Below are positions 22,286-30,593 of a stretch of DNA of 33,712 nucleotides, in pieces; the stretch's first letter is position 1, and each line of letters starts with the position of its first letter. The notes below the pieces were generated by a model, which did no database searches, was not told the DNA's origin, and saw only the letters and a list, made by a program, of their open reading frames with translations. Made by a program: the position numbers and the translations under genes. Origin of the DNA: RUG023 sp900315435 (GTDB lineage Bacteria; Spirochaetota; Spirochaetia; Sphaerochaetales; Sphaerochaetaceae); contig CADAJJ010000041.1 in assembly GCA_902788205.1 (NCBI GenBank), forward strand, positions 1 through 33,712, in the 5' to 3' direction.

Positions 22286-23130
22286 TGCAACACATCTATG
22301 TGAATTTCAAGCGTTTCGACGTTCCACCCGAGATGGGGGGTGTCAACCGGCTCGCACCGGCATCCGATTATGGACGGACGGTCGTCGCCTCCGTCCTTCC
22401 CGTTTTGGAACAGTACCAGGATGTCGAGTTCGCCCACTTCTATCCCGAGTCCCAGATTCCGGGAGCGCTCGCGGTCCTTGGCGGCAGCAGGACCCTTGAG
22501 ATCGGGTGCCAGGGTGTCTACCGGAAAGATGTTTCCGTAGGCGGGAATTTCGGAGCCTTCACCACCAGCCGCCCAGCATCGGCGATGGCGGCACTGGGGT
22601 GCACCATCACCATCATCGGCCACTGCGAGGAACGGAACGACAAGAACGAGCTCTTGGCCATGGGGGGCAATCAGGACCGCACGCTGGTCAACAAGATCCT
22701 CAATCAGGAGATGCGCCAAGCCCAGAAGCGGGGCATGAAGATCCTCTACTGCATCGGCGAGAAGGCCGAGGAGGTCGATGACTGGCAGGCGGTGCTGTCC
22801 GAACAGCTGGAAATCGGCCTTGAGGGCATCGACACCAAAGATGTCGTCATCGGCTATGAGCCGGTCTGGTCGATCGGGCCAGGGAAAACCCCGGCCGGCA
22901 AAGAGTACATCACCAAGGTCGCCCGCCTGGTCAAACAGGTGGTCCCCGGCATCGATGTCGTCTACGGCGGGGGACTGAAGAAGGACAACGCCGCCATGCT
23001 CTCCTCGATCGACGAGATCGACGGAGGATTGATCGCCCTTACCAGGTTCACAGGCGAGATCGGGTTCTATCCGGACGAGTACCTAGACATCGTCCATCGC
23101 TATCTGACGGGAAAAGGAGTCACGAAATGA
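22285..23130 (+). CDS. Triose-phosphate isomerase family protein, divergent
   Basis: A 281-aa TIM-barrel isomerase. The catalytic set is kept: N7 and K9 in YVNFKRFD (canonical NWKMN), H113 in IIGHCEER, and E192 in GYEPVWSIGPGKTPAGKEY, plus the phosphate loop VVYGGGLKKDNA. It is about 30 residues longer than ordinary TpiA. It differs at several normally rigid places: NFKRFDVPPEMGG at the N-terminus, and FTTSRPASAM where GAFTGEIS is usual. Such divergent homologues sometimes act on four-carbon ketose phosphates (LerI/EryH type), so triose phosphate is the default but not the only candidate. The ATG overlaps the aldolase stop (TGATG). Confidence 0.83.
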   Translation: MQHIYVNFKRFDVPPEMGGVNRLAPASDYGRTVVASVLPVLEQYQDVEFAHFYPESQIPGALAVLGGSRTLEIGCQGVYRKDVSVGGNFGAFTTSRPASAMAALGCTITIIGHCEERNDKNELLAMGGNQDRTLVNKILNQEMRQAQKRGMKILYCIGEKAEEVDDWQAVLSEQLEIGLEGIDTKDVVIGYEPVWSIGPGKTPAGKEYITKVARLVKQVVPGIDVVYGGGLKKDNAAMLSSIDEIDGGLIALTRFTGEIGFYPDEYLDIVHRYLTGKGVTK

Positions 23131-24611
23131 AGCATTTTGAGTTCGAATATGGAGCCGGAACGATGGGAGCCGACCTCCCCGACACGACCGACGAGTTCAT
23201 CCCCGGCATCACTGTCGAGGATCCGCCATGCATCCCCCAGGAGAGACTGGAGGAAGAGACGCTGAAAAGCCTGCGCAACCCCATCGGCATGCCGCCGCTT
23301 TCCCAACTTGCCCACAAGGGAAGCAAGTGCGTCATCATCTTTCCGGACAAGGTCAAGGGAGGCGAGCAGCCCACCAGCCACCGCAAGGTCTCGATCAAGC
23401 TGATCATCCAGGAACTCTACGCCGCCGGCGTCGAGAAGAAGGATATCCTGTTGATTTGTTCCAACGGCCTGCACCCGAAGAACAAGCAGGACGAGATCAG
23501 GCGCATCCTGGGCGACGAGCTGTTCAACGAGTTCTGGCCCTCCGGCCAGATCATCAACCACGACAGCGAGGACTATGACCACCTGGTCGACCTCGGTCTG
23601 GACCATGATGGTGACCCTGTGCTGATGAACAAGTATGTCTTTGAGGCGGACGTCCCCATCCTGATCGGACACGTGCAGAGCAACCCGTATGGCGGGTACA
23701 GTGGCGGGTACAAGCACAGCGCCACCGGCATCACCCACTGGCGCTCGATTGCCAGCCACCATGTCCCTGCGGTCATGCACCGGCCGGACTTCATGCCGGT
23801 CTCAGGACACAGCCTGATGCGGGACAAGTTCAACCATATCTCCATGTACATGGAAGAGCGGATGGGCAAGAAGTTCTTCTGCTGCGATGCCGTCCTTGAC
23901 TCGCAGAGCCGCCAGATCGCCATCTTCAGCGGCTATGCCAAGGAGATGATGCCCAAAAGCTGGGAGGTCGCCGACAAACGCACCTACGTCCATTGGGCGA
24001 AGAAAAAGTACGACGTCCTGGTGTTCGGCATGCCCCAGAACTTCCATTACGGCAATGGCATGGGCACCAACCCGATCATGATGATGCAGGCTCTCAGCGC
24101 GCAGGTGCTCCGGTTCAAACGGGTAATGAGCGACCACTGCGTGATCATCTGCTCCGCCCTCTGCAACGGATACTTCCATGACGAGCTGTGGCCGTATCTG
24201 CGCAAGCTCTACGACATGTTCCAGCACGACCAGATGAACGTGCTGCCCGACATGAACCGCTATGGGGAACTCTTCGGCACCGACCAGGAGTATATCCGGC
24301 AGTACCGTTACGGAAACGCTTTCCATCCCTTCCACGGCTTCTCGATGATGGCGTGCGGACACCTTGCCGAGATGCACACCAGCGCGATCTACATCGTAGG
24401 CGCCCAAGAGCCAGGCTATGCCCGCGGCATGGGTCTGAAGACGAGGGCGACCTTCGAGGAAGCTCTGGCGGACGCCGAGAAGAAGTATGTGGGGCCCAAC
24501 CCCAACATCCTTGCCCTGCCCCTCACCTTCAAGCGCGCCAGCGTGCACCTGTGCATGGCCGACGACCCGAAGGGCGACGGACACTATGCCGAAGAGCGGG
24601 TGATCGGATAA
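23127..24611 (+). CDS. LarA-family (DUF2088) racemase/epimerase-like protein
   Basis: A 494-aa cytoplasmic homologue of nickel-dependent lactate racemase LarA. Recognisable blocks: SNGLHPKNKQDEI (H116, matching LarA H108), LIGHVQSNPYGGYSGGYKHS (180-198) with K196 at the place of the lysine that binds the nickel-pincer cofactor, and SIASHHVP with H211/H212 matching H200. Two LarA residues seem changed: the catalytic H174 position falls on N186, and the substrate arginine near DxTRP is DKVKG. The C-terminal half is longer and histidine- and methionine-rich (RYGNAFHPFHGFSMMACGH). Known relatives racemise lactate or malate or epimerise aldonic acids; substrate here is open. The cofactor genes larB, larC and larE are not in the window. 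Last gene of the operon, ATGA overlap with the isomerase gene. Confidence 0.8.
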   Translation: MKHFEFEYGAGTMGADLPDTTDEFIPGITVEDPPCIPQERLEEETLKSLRNPIGMPPLSQLAHKGSKCVIIFPDKVKGGEQPTSHRKVSIKLIIQELYAAGVEKKDILLICSNGLHPKNKQDEIRRILGDELFNEFWPSGQIINHDSEDYDHLVDLGLDHDGDPVLMNKYVFEADVPILIGHVQSNPYGGYSGGYKHSATGITHWRSIASHHVPAVMHRPDFMPVSGHSLMRDKFNHISMYMEERMGKKFFCCDAVLDSQSRQIAIFSGYAKEMMPKSWEVADKRTYVHWAKKKYDVLVFGMPQNFHYGNGMGTNPIMMMQALSAQVLRFKRVMSDHCVIICSALCNGYFHDELWPYLRKLYDMFQHDQMNVLPDMNRYGELFGTDQEYIRQYRYGNAFHPFHGFSMMACGHLAEMHTSAIYIVGAQEPGYARGMGLKTRATFEEALADAEKKYVGPNPNILALPLTFKRASVHLCMADDPKGDGHYAEERVIG

Positions 24612-24634
24612 TCCCAGGAAACGATACAATCGGA

Positions 24635-24668
24635 CGAGGGTTGCTTCCCGGCAAGGAGGCGACCCTCG
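24635..24668 (+). terminator. Hairpin after the catabolic operon
   Basis: CGAGGGTTGC (24635-24644) pairs with GCGACCCTCG (24659-24668, one G-U pair), 24 bases after the larA-like stop. No T-run follows, so termination may be only partial. Confidence 0.4.
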
Positions 24669-24682
24669 ATCATGGAGACACC

Positions 24683-24711
24683 AAAAAGCTCCCCGCCAAA
24701 AGGAAGGGAGC
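24683..24711 (-). terminator. Terminator of the secreted beta-rich protein gene
   Basis: On the minus strand GCTCCC pairs with GGGAGC, and five T follow. It lies about 30 bases beyond the stop at 24743. Confidence 0.6.
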
Positions 24712-24742
24712 AGTATCAGCGGTTACTTGCCAGAAAGCAAGT

Positions 24743-25324
24743 TCAAATCGCAAGGATCGTGGTGACGACGCTGGCCGTGTAGCTGCCTGCGGAAGCCTTC
24801 GAGAAATCCGGCGCATCGCCGAACTTCAGTTGCAGGCTGCTCGCGTGCAAGTCGGTCTTGTCCCCGTCAATCGTGTAGTCGTCCACGGAGTTTCCCGATG
24901 CGATCCGCACATCCGTGCCTGCGATATCCATCGAGTAGGGAACCTCCTCTCCCGTCTCAGCGTTGGAGAACGGAGTCAGCCCGATACGGACCTTGAGCGG
25001 GTTCTTGGAAGTGGCCACATTGGTCTCCCATGCGAAGAACAAGCCCTTATCGGCAACCGTATCGACGCCGATGTCCGAACCATCCTTGAAAATCGAGGCG
25101 TCCTCGAACGTGGCGACCGTGTCAACCTTCTCCAAGGTATAGCCGAACTTCAGGAAGGACTCGACGGAAGAGGTCAAATAGACGGTAGCTGTCGAATCCA
25201 GCGACATATTGCTCGCCACAACTGCGCCCTTCACCGAATTGTCGGCGTAATTCTCGGGACCATTGGCGGCGAACAAAGCCGCACCCATTGCCATGACTGC
25301 GAACACACCAAAAACTTTTTTCAT
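24743..25324 (-). CDS. Secreted beta-rich protein, possibly fimbrial/surface type
   Basis: A 193-aa protein with a clear signal peptide (MKKVFGVFAVMAMGAALFA, cleavage before ANGPEN). The mature part has no cysteine and alternates short beta-prone segments. The end ASAGSYTASVVTTILAI is the terminal strand pattern of several secreted beta-sandwich families (DUF4402 or spore-coat-U-like; my comparison, not a firm assignment). AAGGAAG lies upstream of the ATG. It is monocistronic between two terminator regions, with a possible own promoter at 25374-25400. Function unknown; surface structure or adhesion is a guess. Confidence 0.65.
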   Translation of the reverse strand: MKKVFGVFAVMAMGAALFAANGPENYADNSVKGAVVASNMSLDSTATVYLTSSVESFLKFGYTLEKVDTVATFEDASIFKDGSDIGVDTVADKGLFFAWETNVATSKNPLKVRIGLTPFSNAETGEEVPYSMDIAGTDVRIASGNSVDDYTIDGDKTDLHASSLQLKFGDAPDFSKASAGSYTASVVTTILAI

Positions 25325-25373
25325 ACTCTGCTTCCTTTTCGTTTGACCGGGTGCAACCGGTTGATGCTTCTGA

Positions 25374-25400
25374 CATATATACGTTCCGGCTTTTCGTCAA
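25374..25400 (-). promoter_or_regulatory. Possible promoter of the secreted protein gene
   Basis: Minus strand TTGACG (25400-25395), 15 bases, TATATG (25379-25374). The spacer is short, so the exact -10 is uncertain. The region 25325-25511 holds nothing else I can support. Confidence 0.3.
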
Positions 25401-25511
25401 ACAAAATAGGAAACACCACTGTAGAATCCAAAAATTGTATCCATTCGTCCTATCAAAGGAAACTTTCTTGGGTTCCGACACAGCCATGGCACAGCTTCCC
25501 ATGTCATAGGT

Positions 25512-26924
25512 TCACGCGTTTGCCCCCACATTGCTATAGCCAGCCGGAGTCGGCCAATGGTACCCACGCTGGTTGTACAGGGCGAAGTCCCGCTTGGGGA
25601 TATAGGGCTTGTCGGGATATCCCATGCGCTTGACCAGTTCCGCTTCCAGCGCGTCCCGCGTTTCCCGGTATTCCGGCTTGTCGGCAAGGTCATGGGCTTC
25701 CTGACGATCCACACGCATATCAAAGAGCTGGACAATGTTGCCACAGGGGTAGTAGATGAGCTTATAGTCTTTGGTGCGGATCATCCTGGTCGCCTTGTCC
25801 CCCTCGCTGATTTCCCCGAAAAGCAACTTTGCCTCGGACTCTCCGAACAGGCTCCGTCCCTCCACCGTCTCAGGAATGGGGATTCCGGCCAAATCAAGCA
25901 GAGTCGGCATGAAGTCAGCCAGGCAGAAGAGCCTTTGCTCATACCCCTTGCCCATATACTTCTCCATCGGTTTCCCGCTGAAAAGCACCGGGATGTTGGC
26001 ACTGCTCTCGTAGAAGAGGCGCTTGGCGACAAATCCATGGTCGAACAGCATGTCCCCGTGGTCGGCGACAAACACCAGGATCGTATTGTCCAAGAGTCCG
26101 CTCTCGCGCAGGGTCCCGATCAGCGTGCGGACCGAATAGTCGATATGGGTGCACTGGGCGTAGTAGGCCTTGCGCGCCCGGTCTTTTTCCCAGTCGCTGT
26201 ACAGATGCGCGGCGTCGGCCAGCGCATTGTCGACAAAACGGTCCTTGTGCCAGTCGTCAGTCAGCACTCCGCCAATCTGTCGGTCCTTGTACATGTCCCA
26301 GTAGGTCAGGGCCGGCACCAAAGGAGGATGGGGAAACTGGTAGGAACAGAAGAAGAAGAACGGCCGGGTCGGGTCGCGCCTTTTGATCTGCTTGGCCATC
26401 TGCCACGTAACCCAATTGGTCGGGTGGGTATTCTCCGGAAGGTGCCAAGGGCGGGTGTAATAGACGTTGTTGCCCATCGCATGCATGAACTCCTGTCCCA
26501 CATAACCTTGCTCCCCCAGCCAAATCTGGTAGTCGTCCACCACGCCAAAATCGTAGCGCCCCTCCTCGGTCAGAATCACATCATCGAAGCCGATGCGGTT
26601 CCGCTGGGGATAGACATGCAACTTGCCCACCGCCATCGTCTGGTAGCCAGCTTCATGGAAGCATGCAGCCAACGTCGGCACCGAAGGCATCGGCATCCGG
26701 TCCGAATAGACCCGGTCGCCATGGCTTCTCGGGGTCAGTCCCGTCATCAGGCTTCTTCGCGCGGGAATGCAGACCGGACACTCGCTATAAGCGTTGGCCA
26801 GCCTGATACCGTTCTTGGCAAGATAATCCAGAGTCGGCGTCATCACATTCGTATCGCCAGAACAGCCCATCTTGTTGGCGGCCCATTCGTCGACGCATAT
26901 CACCATCACGTTCGGTTTGCCCAT
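25512..26924 (-). CDS. Cysteine-type sulfatase, cytoplasmic
   Basis: A 470-aa type I sulfatase of the alkaline-phosphatase fold. The modification site is CPVCIPARRSLMTGLTPRSH, with C52 in C-x-P-x-R, to be converted to formylglycine; in anaerobes this needs an anSME-type maturase, not seen here. Other active-site blocks: VMVICVDEWAANKMG with the first metal aspartate, AVGKLHVYPQ, and VADHGDMLFDHGF with metal Asp and His. There is no signal peptide, so it acts inside the cell on an imported substrate. GAGGTGG stands before ATG 26924, 8 bases after the TRAP permease stop. It is the last gene of the two-component/TRAP operon, which implies that the transporter brings in a sulfate ester. Confidence 0.9.
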   Translation of the reverse strand: MGKPNVMVICVDEWAANKMGCSGDTNVMTPTLDYLAKNGIRLANAYSECPVCIPARRSLMTGLTPRSHGDRVYSDRMPMPSVPTLAACFHEAGYQTMAVGKLHVYPQRNRIGFDDVILTEEGRYDFGVVDDYQIWLGEQGYVGQEFMHAMGNNVYYTRPWHLPENTHPTNWVTWQMAKQIKRRDPTRPFFFFCSYQFPHPPLVPALTYWDMYKDRQIGGVLTDDWHKDRFVDNALADAAHLYSDWEKDRARKAYYAQCTHIDYSVRTLIGTLRESGLLDNTILVFVADHGDMLFDHGFVAKRLFYESSANIPVLFSGKPMEKYMGKGYEQRLFCLADFMPTLLDLAGIPIPETVEGRSLFGESEAKLLFGEISEGDKATRMIRTKDYKLIYYPCGNIVQLFDMRVDRQEAHDLADKPEYRETRDALEAELVKRMGYPDKPYIPKRDFALYNQRGYHWPTPAGYSNVGANA

Positions 26925-26932
26925 AGCCCACC

Positions 26933-28225
26933 TCACATCAAACCAAGCGCATGCGGCAGAGCAAGCGACAAGCCTGGAATATAGGTAATCAGGACAAGGA
27001 CGGCCACCATGACCAATAGGAATGGCAGGGTGTGTCTGGCAAGCCGTTCGATCGGGACGCCAGACAGTCCGCTGCCGATAAAGAGCACACCGCCAACCGG
27101 CGGGGTGATCAGGCCGATACCGCAGTTCAGGATCAGCACGGTACCGAACTGGATCGGGCTGTAGCCGATACTGGCAAGCACCGGCATCAGGATCGGGGTG
27201 ACGATGATGATGATCGATGCCATGCCGAGAATCATGCCGAGCAGAAGAATGATCAGGTTGACCAAAAGCAGGATCAGGAACTTGCTGGAGGTCAGTCCAA
27301 GCAACGCCTTCACCACCATCTGGGGAATGCCAAGATAGGTGATGCAGAATCCGAACGGACCGCTGGCGGCAATCAGCACCAGCACCGTACTCAGCACCTT
27401 CAGGCTTTTCTCGCAAACCGGCACCAGATCCTTCCATTTCATCTCCCGGTACACGAAAATCGAAACGAAAATCGCATACAAGCAGGCGATAGCGGCGCTT
27501 TCGGTCGGGGTGAAGCATCCGGTGACGACACCAAAGACGACAATCAGGACGGTGCCCAACCCCCAGATGGACTCCTTCAGGCTCTTCAGCAGGTATTTCC
27601 AAGAGAAGGGAGAACCCTTCGGGTAGTTGCGCTTCACCGAAAGATAGAAGGAGTAGACCATCAGCGCGACGGCCAGCAACAAGCCGGGGACAATGCCCGC
27701 CATGAACAGGGCGGAGACGGAAATCCCTCCAGCGGCCATGGCGTAGATGATCATGTTATGGCTGGGTGGAATCAGCATGCCCTGGACACTGCTGGTCATG
27801 GTGACCGCAGTAGAGAATTCGGCGTCATATCCCTGCTTCTCCATCATCGGGATCAGGATGGCCCCTAGGCTTGCCGTGTCGGCGGTAGCACTGCCGCTGA
27901 TACCACCAAAAAAGACGCTGGCAAGGATGTTGACCATCGCCAGCCCTCCGCGCATCCATCCGATGCAGGCGTCCGCCAGGCGAATCAGGCGGTCGCTGAT
28001 GCCACCACCACTCATGATGTCGCCAGAAAGGATGAAGAAAGGAATGGCGAGGAAGGTGAACCCATCCACGCCGTCGACCAGGCTGCTGATGATCTGGACA
28101 GGAGACAGGCGCAGATACAGGAAGGTAAGAATCGAGGCGGCAATCATCGAGTAGGAAATATGTGCTCCAAAGAAAATCAGAAGGAAGAAACTGCCAAGCA
28201 GAATCAGGATGGCCATGGAGTTCAT
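26933..28225 (-). CDS. dctM: TRAP transporter large permease DctM
   Basis: A 430-aa inner-membrane protein with about 12 helices. Typical DctM stretches: IPFFILSGDIMSGGGISDRL, SVFFGGISGSATADTASLGA, QGMLIPPSHNMIIYAMAAGG, CFTPTESAAIACLYAIFV and NCGIGLITPPVGGVLFIG. It forms the ion-coupled channel together with DctQ and takes solute from DctP. ATG 28225 overlaps the DctQ stop (ATGA); the longer upstream frame is DctQ read out of frame. Confidence 0.93.
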   Translation of the reverse strand: MNSMAILILLGSFFLLIFFGAHISYSMIAASILTFLYLRLSPVQIISSLVDGVDGFTFLAIPFFILSGDIMSGGGISDRLIRLADACIGWMRGGLAMVNILASVFFGGISGSATADTASLGAILIPMMEKQGYDAEFSTAVTMTSSVQGMLIPPSHNMIIYAMAAGGISVSALFMAGIVPGLLLAVALMVYSFYLSVKRNYPKGSPFSWKYLLKSLKESIWGLGTVLIVVFGVVTGCFTPTESAAIACLYAIFVSIFVYREMKWKDLVPVCEKSLKVLSTVLVLIAASGPFGFCITYLGIPQMVVKALLGLTSSKFLILLLVNLIILLLGMILGMASIIIIVTPILMPVLASIGYSPIQFGTVLILNCGIGLITPPVGGVLFIGSGLSGVPIERLARHTLPFLLVMVAVLVLITYIPGLSLALPHALGLM

Positions 28226-28722
28226 AGGTCGACCCCCTTGTACATACGATACACCGCCATCATCGCCCCGTAGAGGCCGCCGATGACCAAGGAGAGATAG
28301 GTGACCGACAACGGCCATCCGGTAGCCGACATCTTCGAGGCGTGGCTCAGGACTGTCGTCTGGATTCCATAGACAATCCAGAACAGATTGACCACGACAA
28401 GCACCACGTAGGAAAAGAGACGTAACGGGTGTACCCAGCTTTTGGGAACCATCGACTCGACGATGGTCATGCGCACATGCCGGCCATCTTTGACAGCCGC
28501 ACCGGCACCAACAAAGCAAAGCCAAACCATGCAGAGAATGGCAAGCTCCTGCGTCCAGCGGGGAGCACGGACGAAGGGAAGATACCGCCCCACAACCCCA
28601 TAGGAGACGGAGAAAACCATGACGGCAAAGATGCAAACGCACAAACCGACCATCAGGCGGCTGAAGCAGTCCGCAAAGATATCGAACCCAGTCTTTCCCT
28701 GGGTATCTTTGATAGAAGCCAT
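28222..28722 (-). CDS. dctQ: TRAP transporter small permease DctQ
   Basis: A 166-aa membrane protein with four helices, as usual for DctQ. It shows GVVGRYLPFVRAPRWTQELA, where the R-aromatic-E pattern after helix two is a family mark, and AVKDGRHVRMTIV. The start is ATG 28722 with AAGAGG upstream; further upstream the frame crosses the hairpin at 28746-28775, so a longer start is unlikely. It pairs with DctM and is coupled to it by a four-base overlap. Confidence 0.87.
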   Translation of the reverse strand: MASIKDTQGKTGFDIFADCFSRLMVGLCVCIFAVMVFSVSYGVVGRYLPFVRAPRWTQELAILCMVWLCFVGAGAAVKDGRHVRMTIVESMVPKSWVHPLRLFSYVVLVVVNLFWIVYGIQTTVLSHASKMSATGWPLSVTYLSLVIGGLYGAMMAVYRMYKGVDL

Positions 28723-28745
28723 AAAAACCTCTTGGAAACCGAATA

Positions 28746-28775
28746 GGAAGGGGAAATCCATACGTTTCCCCTTCC
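28746..28775 (-). other. Perfect 11-bp hairpin between dctP and dctQ
   Basis: GGAAGGGGAAA (28746-28756) and TTTCCCCTTCC (28765-28775) are exact complements around eight bases, in the 67-base gap after dctP. No T-run follows on the minus strand, so mRNA stabilisation of dctP or partial termination is more likely than full termination. The FbpA-type gene at 4730-5767 is followed by a similar stem. Confidence 0.6.
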
Positions 28776-28789
28776 CTCGAGACAAAACC

Positions 28790-29800
28790 TTATTTGGAAG
28801 CCTTGATCCTGCGAATCAGGTCACCATACTGGGAGTCGTACTTTGTGTAGACACTCGAGCAGGCCTTCTGCCACTCACTGACATCGACCTCGTTGACCTT
28901 CACCCCGGCATCCTTCATCTGCTTGAGATAGGTCGCGTCCTTGGCATCGGAGAGCTGCTCAAAATACGGAACCGATTCGTCAAAGCACTGTTTGATCAGC
29001 GCCTGGTCCTCGCTGGAAAGCTTGTTCCAGGTGACTTCGCTCATCAAAATCAGGTTCGGACTGATTTCATGCTGGTCAAGAACGTAATATTTGGCCACCT
29101 CCTGGAAAGCATTGTTGACAAAACCGGAGAGAGGCTGTTCCGCTCCATCGACCACTCCACTCTGCAGGGCGCTGTACAGCTCGCTAAACGCGACAGACTG
29201 GACGTTGGCGCCAAGCGCCTCGGCAGCATCATAGTAAACCGAGCCCTCCTGGCAACGAATCATCAAGTTCTTCATGTCGGCAGGACTCTTCACATCCTTC
29301 TTGGTAAAGAAGTAGTTGCGGGCGGACTCCTGGTAGGCGCCGATACAGACCATCTTGCTTCCAGAGGACTGGACCGTATCCAGCAGGGCTTTTCCGTCGG
29401 AGTTCTTCTCGAAGGCTCGGGCTTGGGCGACCGAGTCGAACAGATAGGGCAGGGTGAAGACTTTCAGCTTGTCCGGACCATAGTCGGCAATGACACCACC
29501 CATCAACATACCGCCATCGATCGTTCCCGTCTGCATGCCCTGCACCGTGGCGGTCTTGCTTCCGAGGGCACCACTGTAGAAGAGCTGGAAGCTGATGCGG
29601 CCATCGCTCTTCTCCTTGACCAGTTCGGCGAATTTCGCCACTCCCTGGCAAAGCGGATGATTCTCCCCGTTCTGCAGGGCGAACTTCAGGACTACCGGCC
29701 TGGAGCTCGGAGCCGAAGAGCCAGCTTCGGAACTTCCATTAGCGAACAGACATCCGCCGGCAAGAGCCAAGGCAGAGAAAACCAGCAACCATTTTTTCAT
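28790..29800 (-). CDS. dctP: TRAP transporter solute-binding protein DctP
   Basis: A 336-aa periplasmic binding protein. The leader MKKWLLVFSALALAGGCLFA ends either at a signal peptidase I site before NGSSEAG or at a loose lipobox (AGG-C); spirochaete lipoboxes are relaxed, so a lipoprotein is possible. The family core includes VVLKFALQNGENHPLCQG, IDGGMLMGGVIADYGPD, VFTLPYLFDSVAQARAF and MKNLMIRCQEGSVYYDAAEA, where the arginine normally clamps a carboxylate of the ligand, and SGVVDGAEQPLSGFVNN. The substrate is therefore probably an organic acid or uronate, perhaps sulfated given the sulfatase in the operon. AAAGGAG precedes the ATG. Confidence 0.92.
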   Translation of the reverse strand: MKKWLLVFSALALAGGCLFANGSSEAGSSAPSSRPVVLKFALQNGENHPLCQGVAKFAELVKEKSDGRISFQLFYSGALGSKTATVQGMQTGTIDGGMLMGGVIADYGPDKLKVFTLPYLFDSVAQARAFEKNSDGKALLDTVQSSGSKMVCIGAYQESARNYFFTKKDVKSPADMKNLMIRCQEGSVYYDAAEALGANVQSVAFSELYSALQSGVVDGAEQPLSGFVNNAFQEVAKYYVLDQHEISPNLILMSEVTWNKLSSEDQALIKQCFDESVPYFEQLSDAKDATYLKQMKDAGVKVNEVDVSEWQKACSSVYTKYDSQYGDLIRRIKASK

Positions 29801-29888
29801 CGTTCGATACTCCTTTGTTCCTACCCTACCGTCACAAGGGGAAACCAGTTAGGGAAAAAATCGTCGGAATTCTGGAAGATATCGGACT

Positions 29889-30593
29889 TTAGGAACGGAC
29901 GAATTGGGCAGGGCTGGTCCCCACTTCCCGCTTGAAGCATTTGCTGAAGTAGGCTGGGTCGGAAAAGCCCACCTGCATGGACACCTCGCCCACGCTCATG
30001 CCTTTGGCAAGCAACTCCTTGGCGTGGCGGATACGCACGGAAAGCAAGTAGCTGAAGATACTCGAGCCATATTCACGCTTGAACAATTTGCCGACGTAGG
30101 AACGGTCACGATTGACTAGGCGCGCCAGCTCGTCCAACGTGACATCCTCGGCATAATGCTCATCCAGATACTGGCGCACCATCGAGGCACTCTTCACACT
30201 CCCGAAAAGATCCCGTTGCTCCACCGACCGGGAAAGGTAGCGGTCCACGGCCTCCTTGAAAGTCGCCATGGAATAGGGTTTGATCAGGTAGTCGGAGGAC
30301 CCGTCCCTCATGGCCGCCCGGAGATGCTCGTAATCCGAATAGGCAGTTGCCATGATCACCGCCACATCCCCTCGGATTTCCTTCATCCGCCTTAGCAGCT
30401 CGAGTCCGCTCATGTCCGGCAGGTTGATGTCCAGCAGGACCAATTCGAACAGATAGTTTTGGAACCGGTCGAGGGCCATACGGCCATCAACCGCGCTGAC
30501 CACGCTGAAGGCGTCGTGGTAACAGAGCTCGAACATCCGCTCCAGCGCCTTCCTTTCCAGACTGTCGTCCTCAACCACAAGTACATGTTTCAT
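29889..30593 (-). CDS. AraC-type response regulator (YesN-like)
   Basis: A 234-aa regulator. The receiver domain has E8-D9-D10, phosphorylation site D55 in LVLLDINLPDMSGLE, the alanine-threonine pair in MATAYSDYEHL and the lysine in DYLIKPYSM. The C-terminal AraC domain (about 135-234) reads VRQYLDEHYAEDVTLDELA, RDRSYVGKLFKREYGSS and VSMQVGFSDPAYFSKCFKRE. The ATG overlaps the kinase stop (ATGA). YesMN-type pairs usually activate neighbouring carbohydrate transport and degradation genes; the TRAP-sulfatase genes directly downstream are the likely targets. Confidence 0.92.
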   Translation of the reverse strand: MKHVLVVEDDSLERKALERMFELCYHDAFSVVSAVDGRMALDRFQNYLFELVLLDINLPDMSGLELLRRMKEIRGDVAVIMATAYSDYEHLRAAMRDGSSDYLIKPYSMATFKEAVDRYLSRSVEQRDLFGSVKSASMVRQYLDEHYAEDVTLDELARLVNRDRSYVGKLFKREYGSSIFSYLLSVRIRHAKELLAKGMSVGEVSMQVGFSDPAYFSKCFKREVGTSPAQFVRS

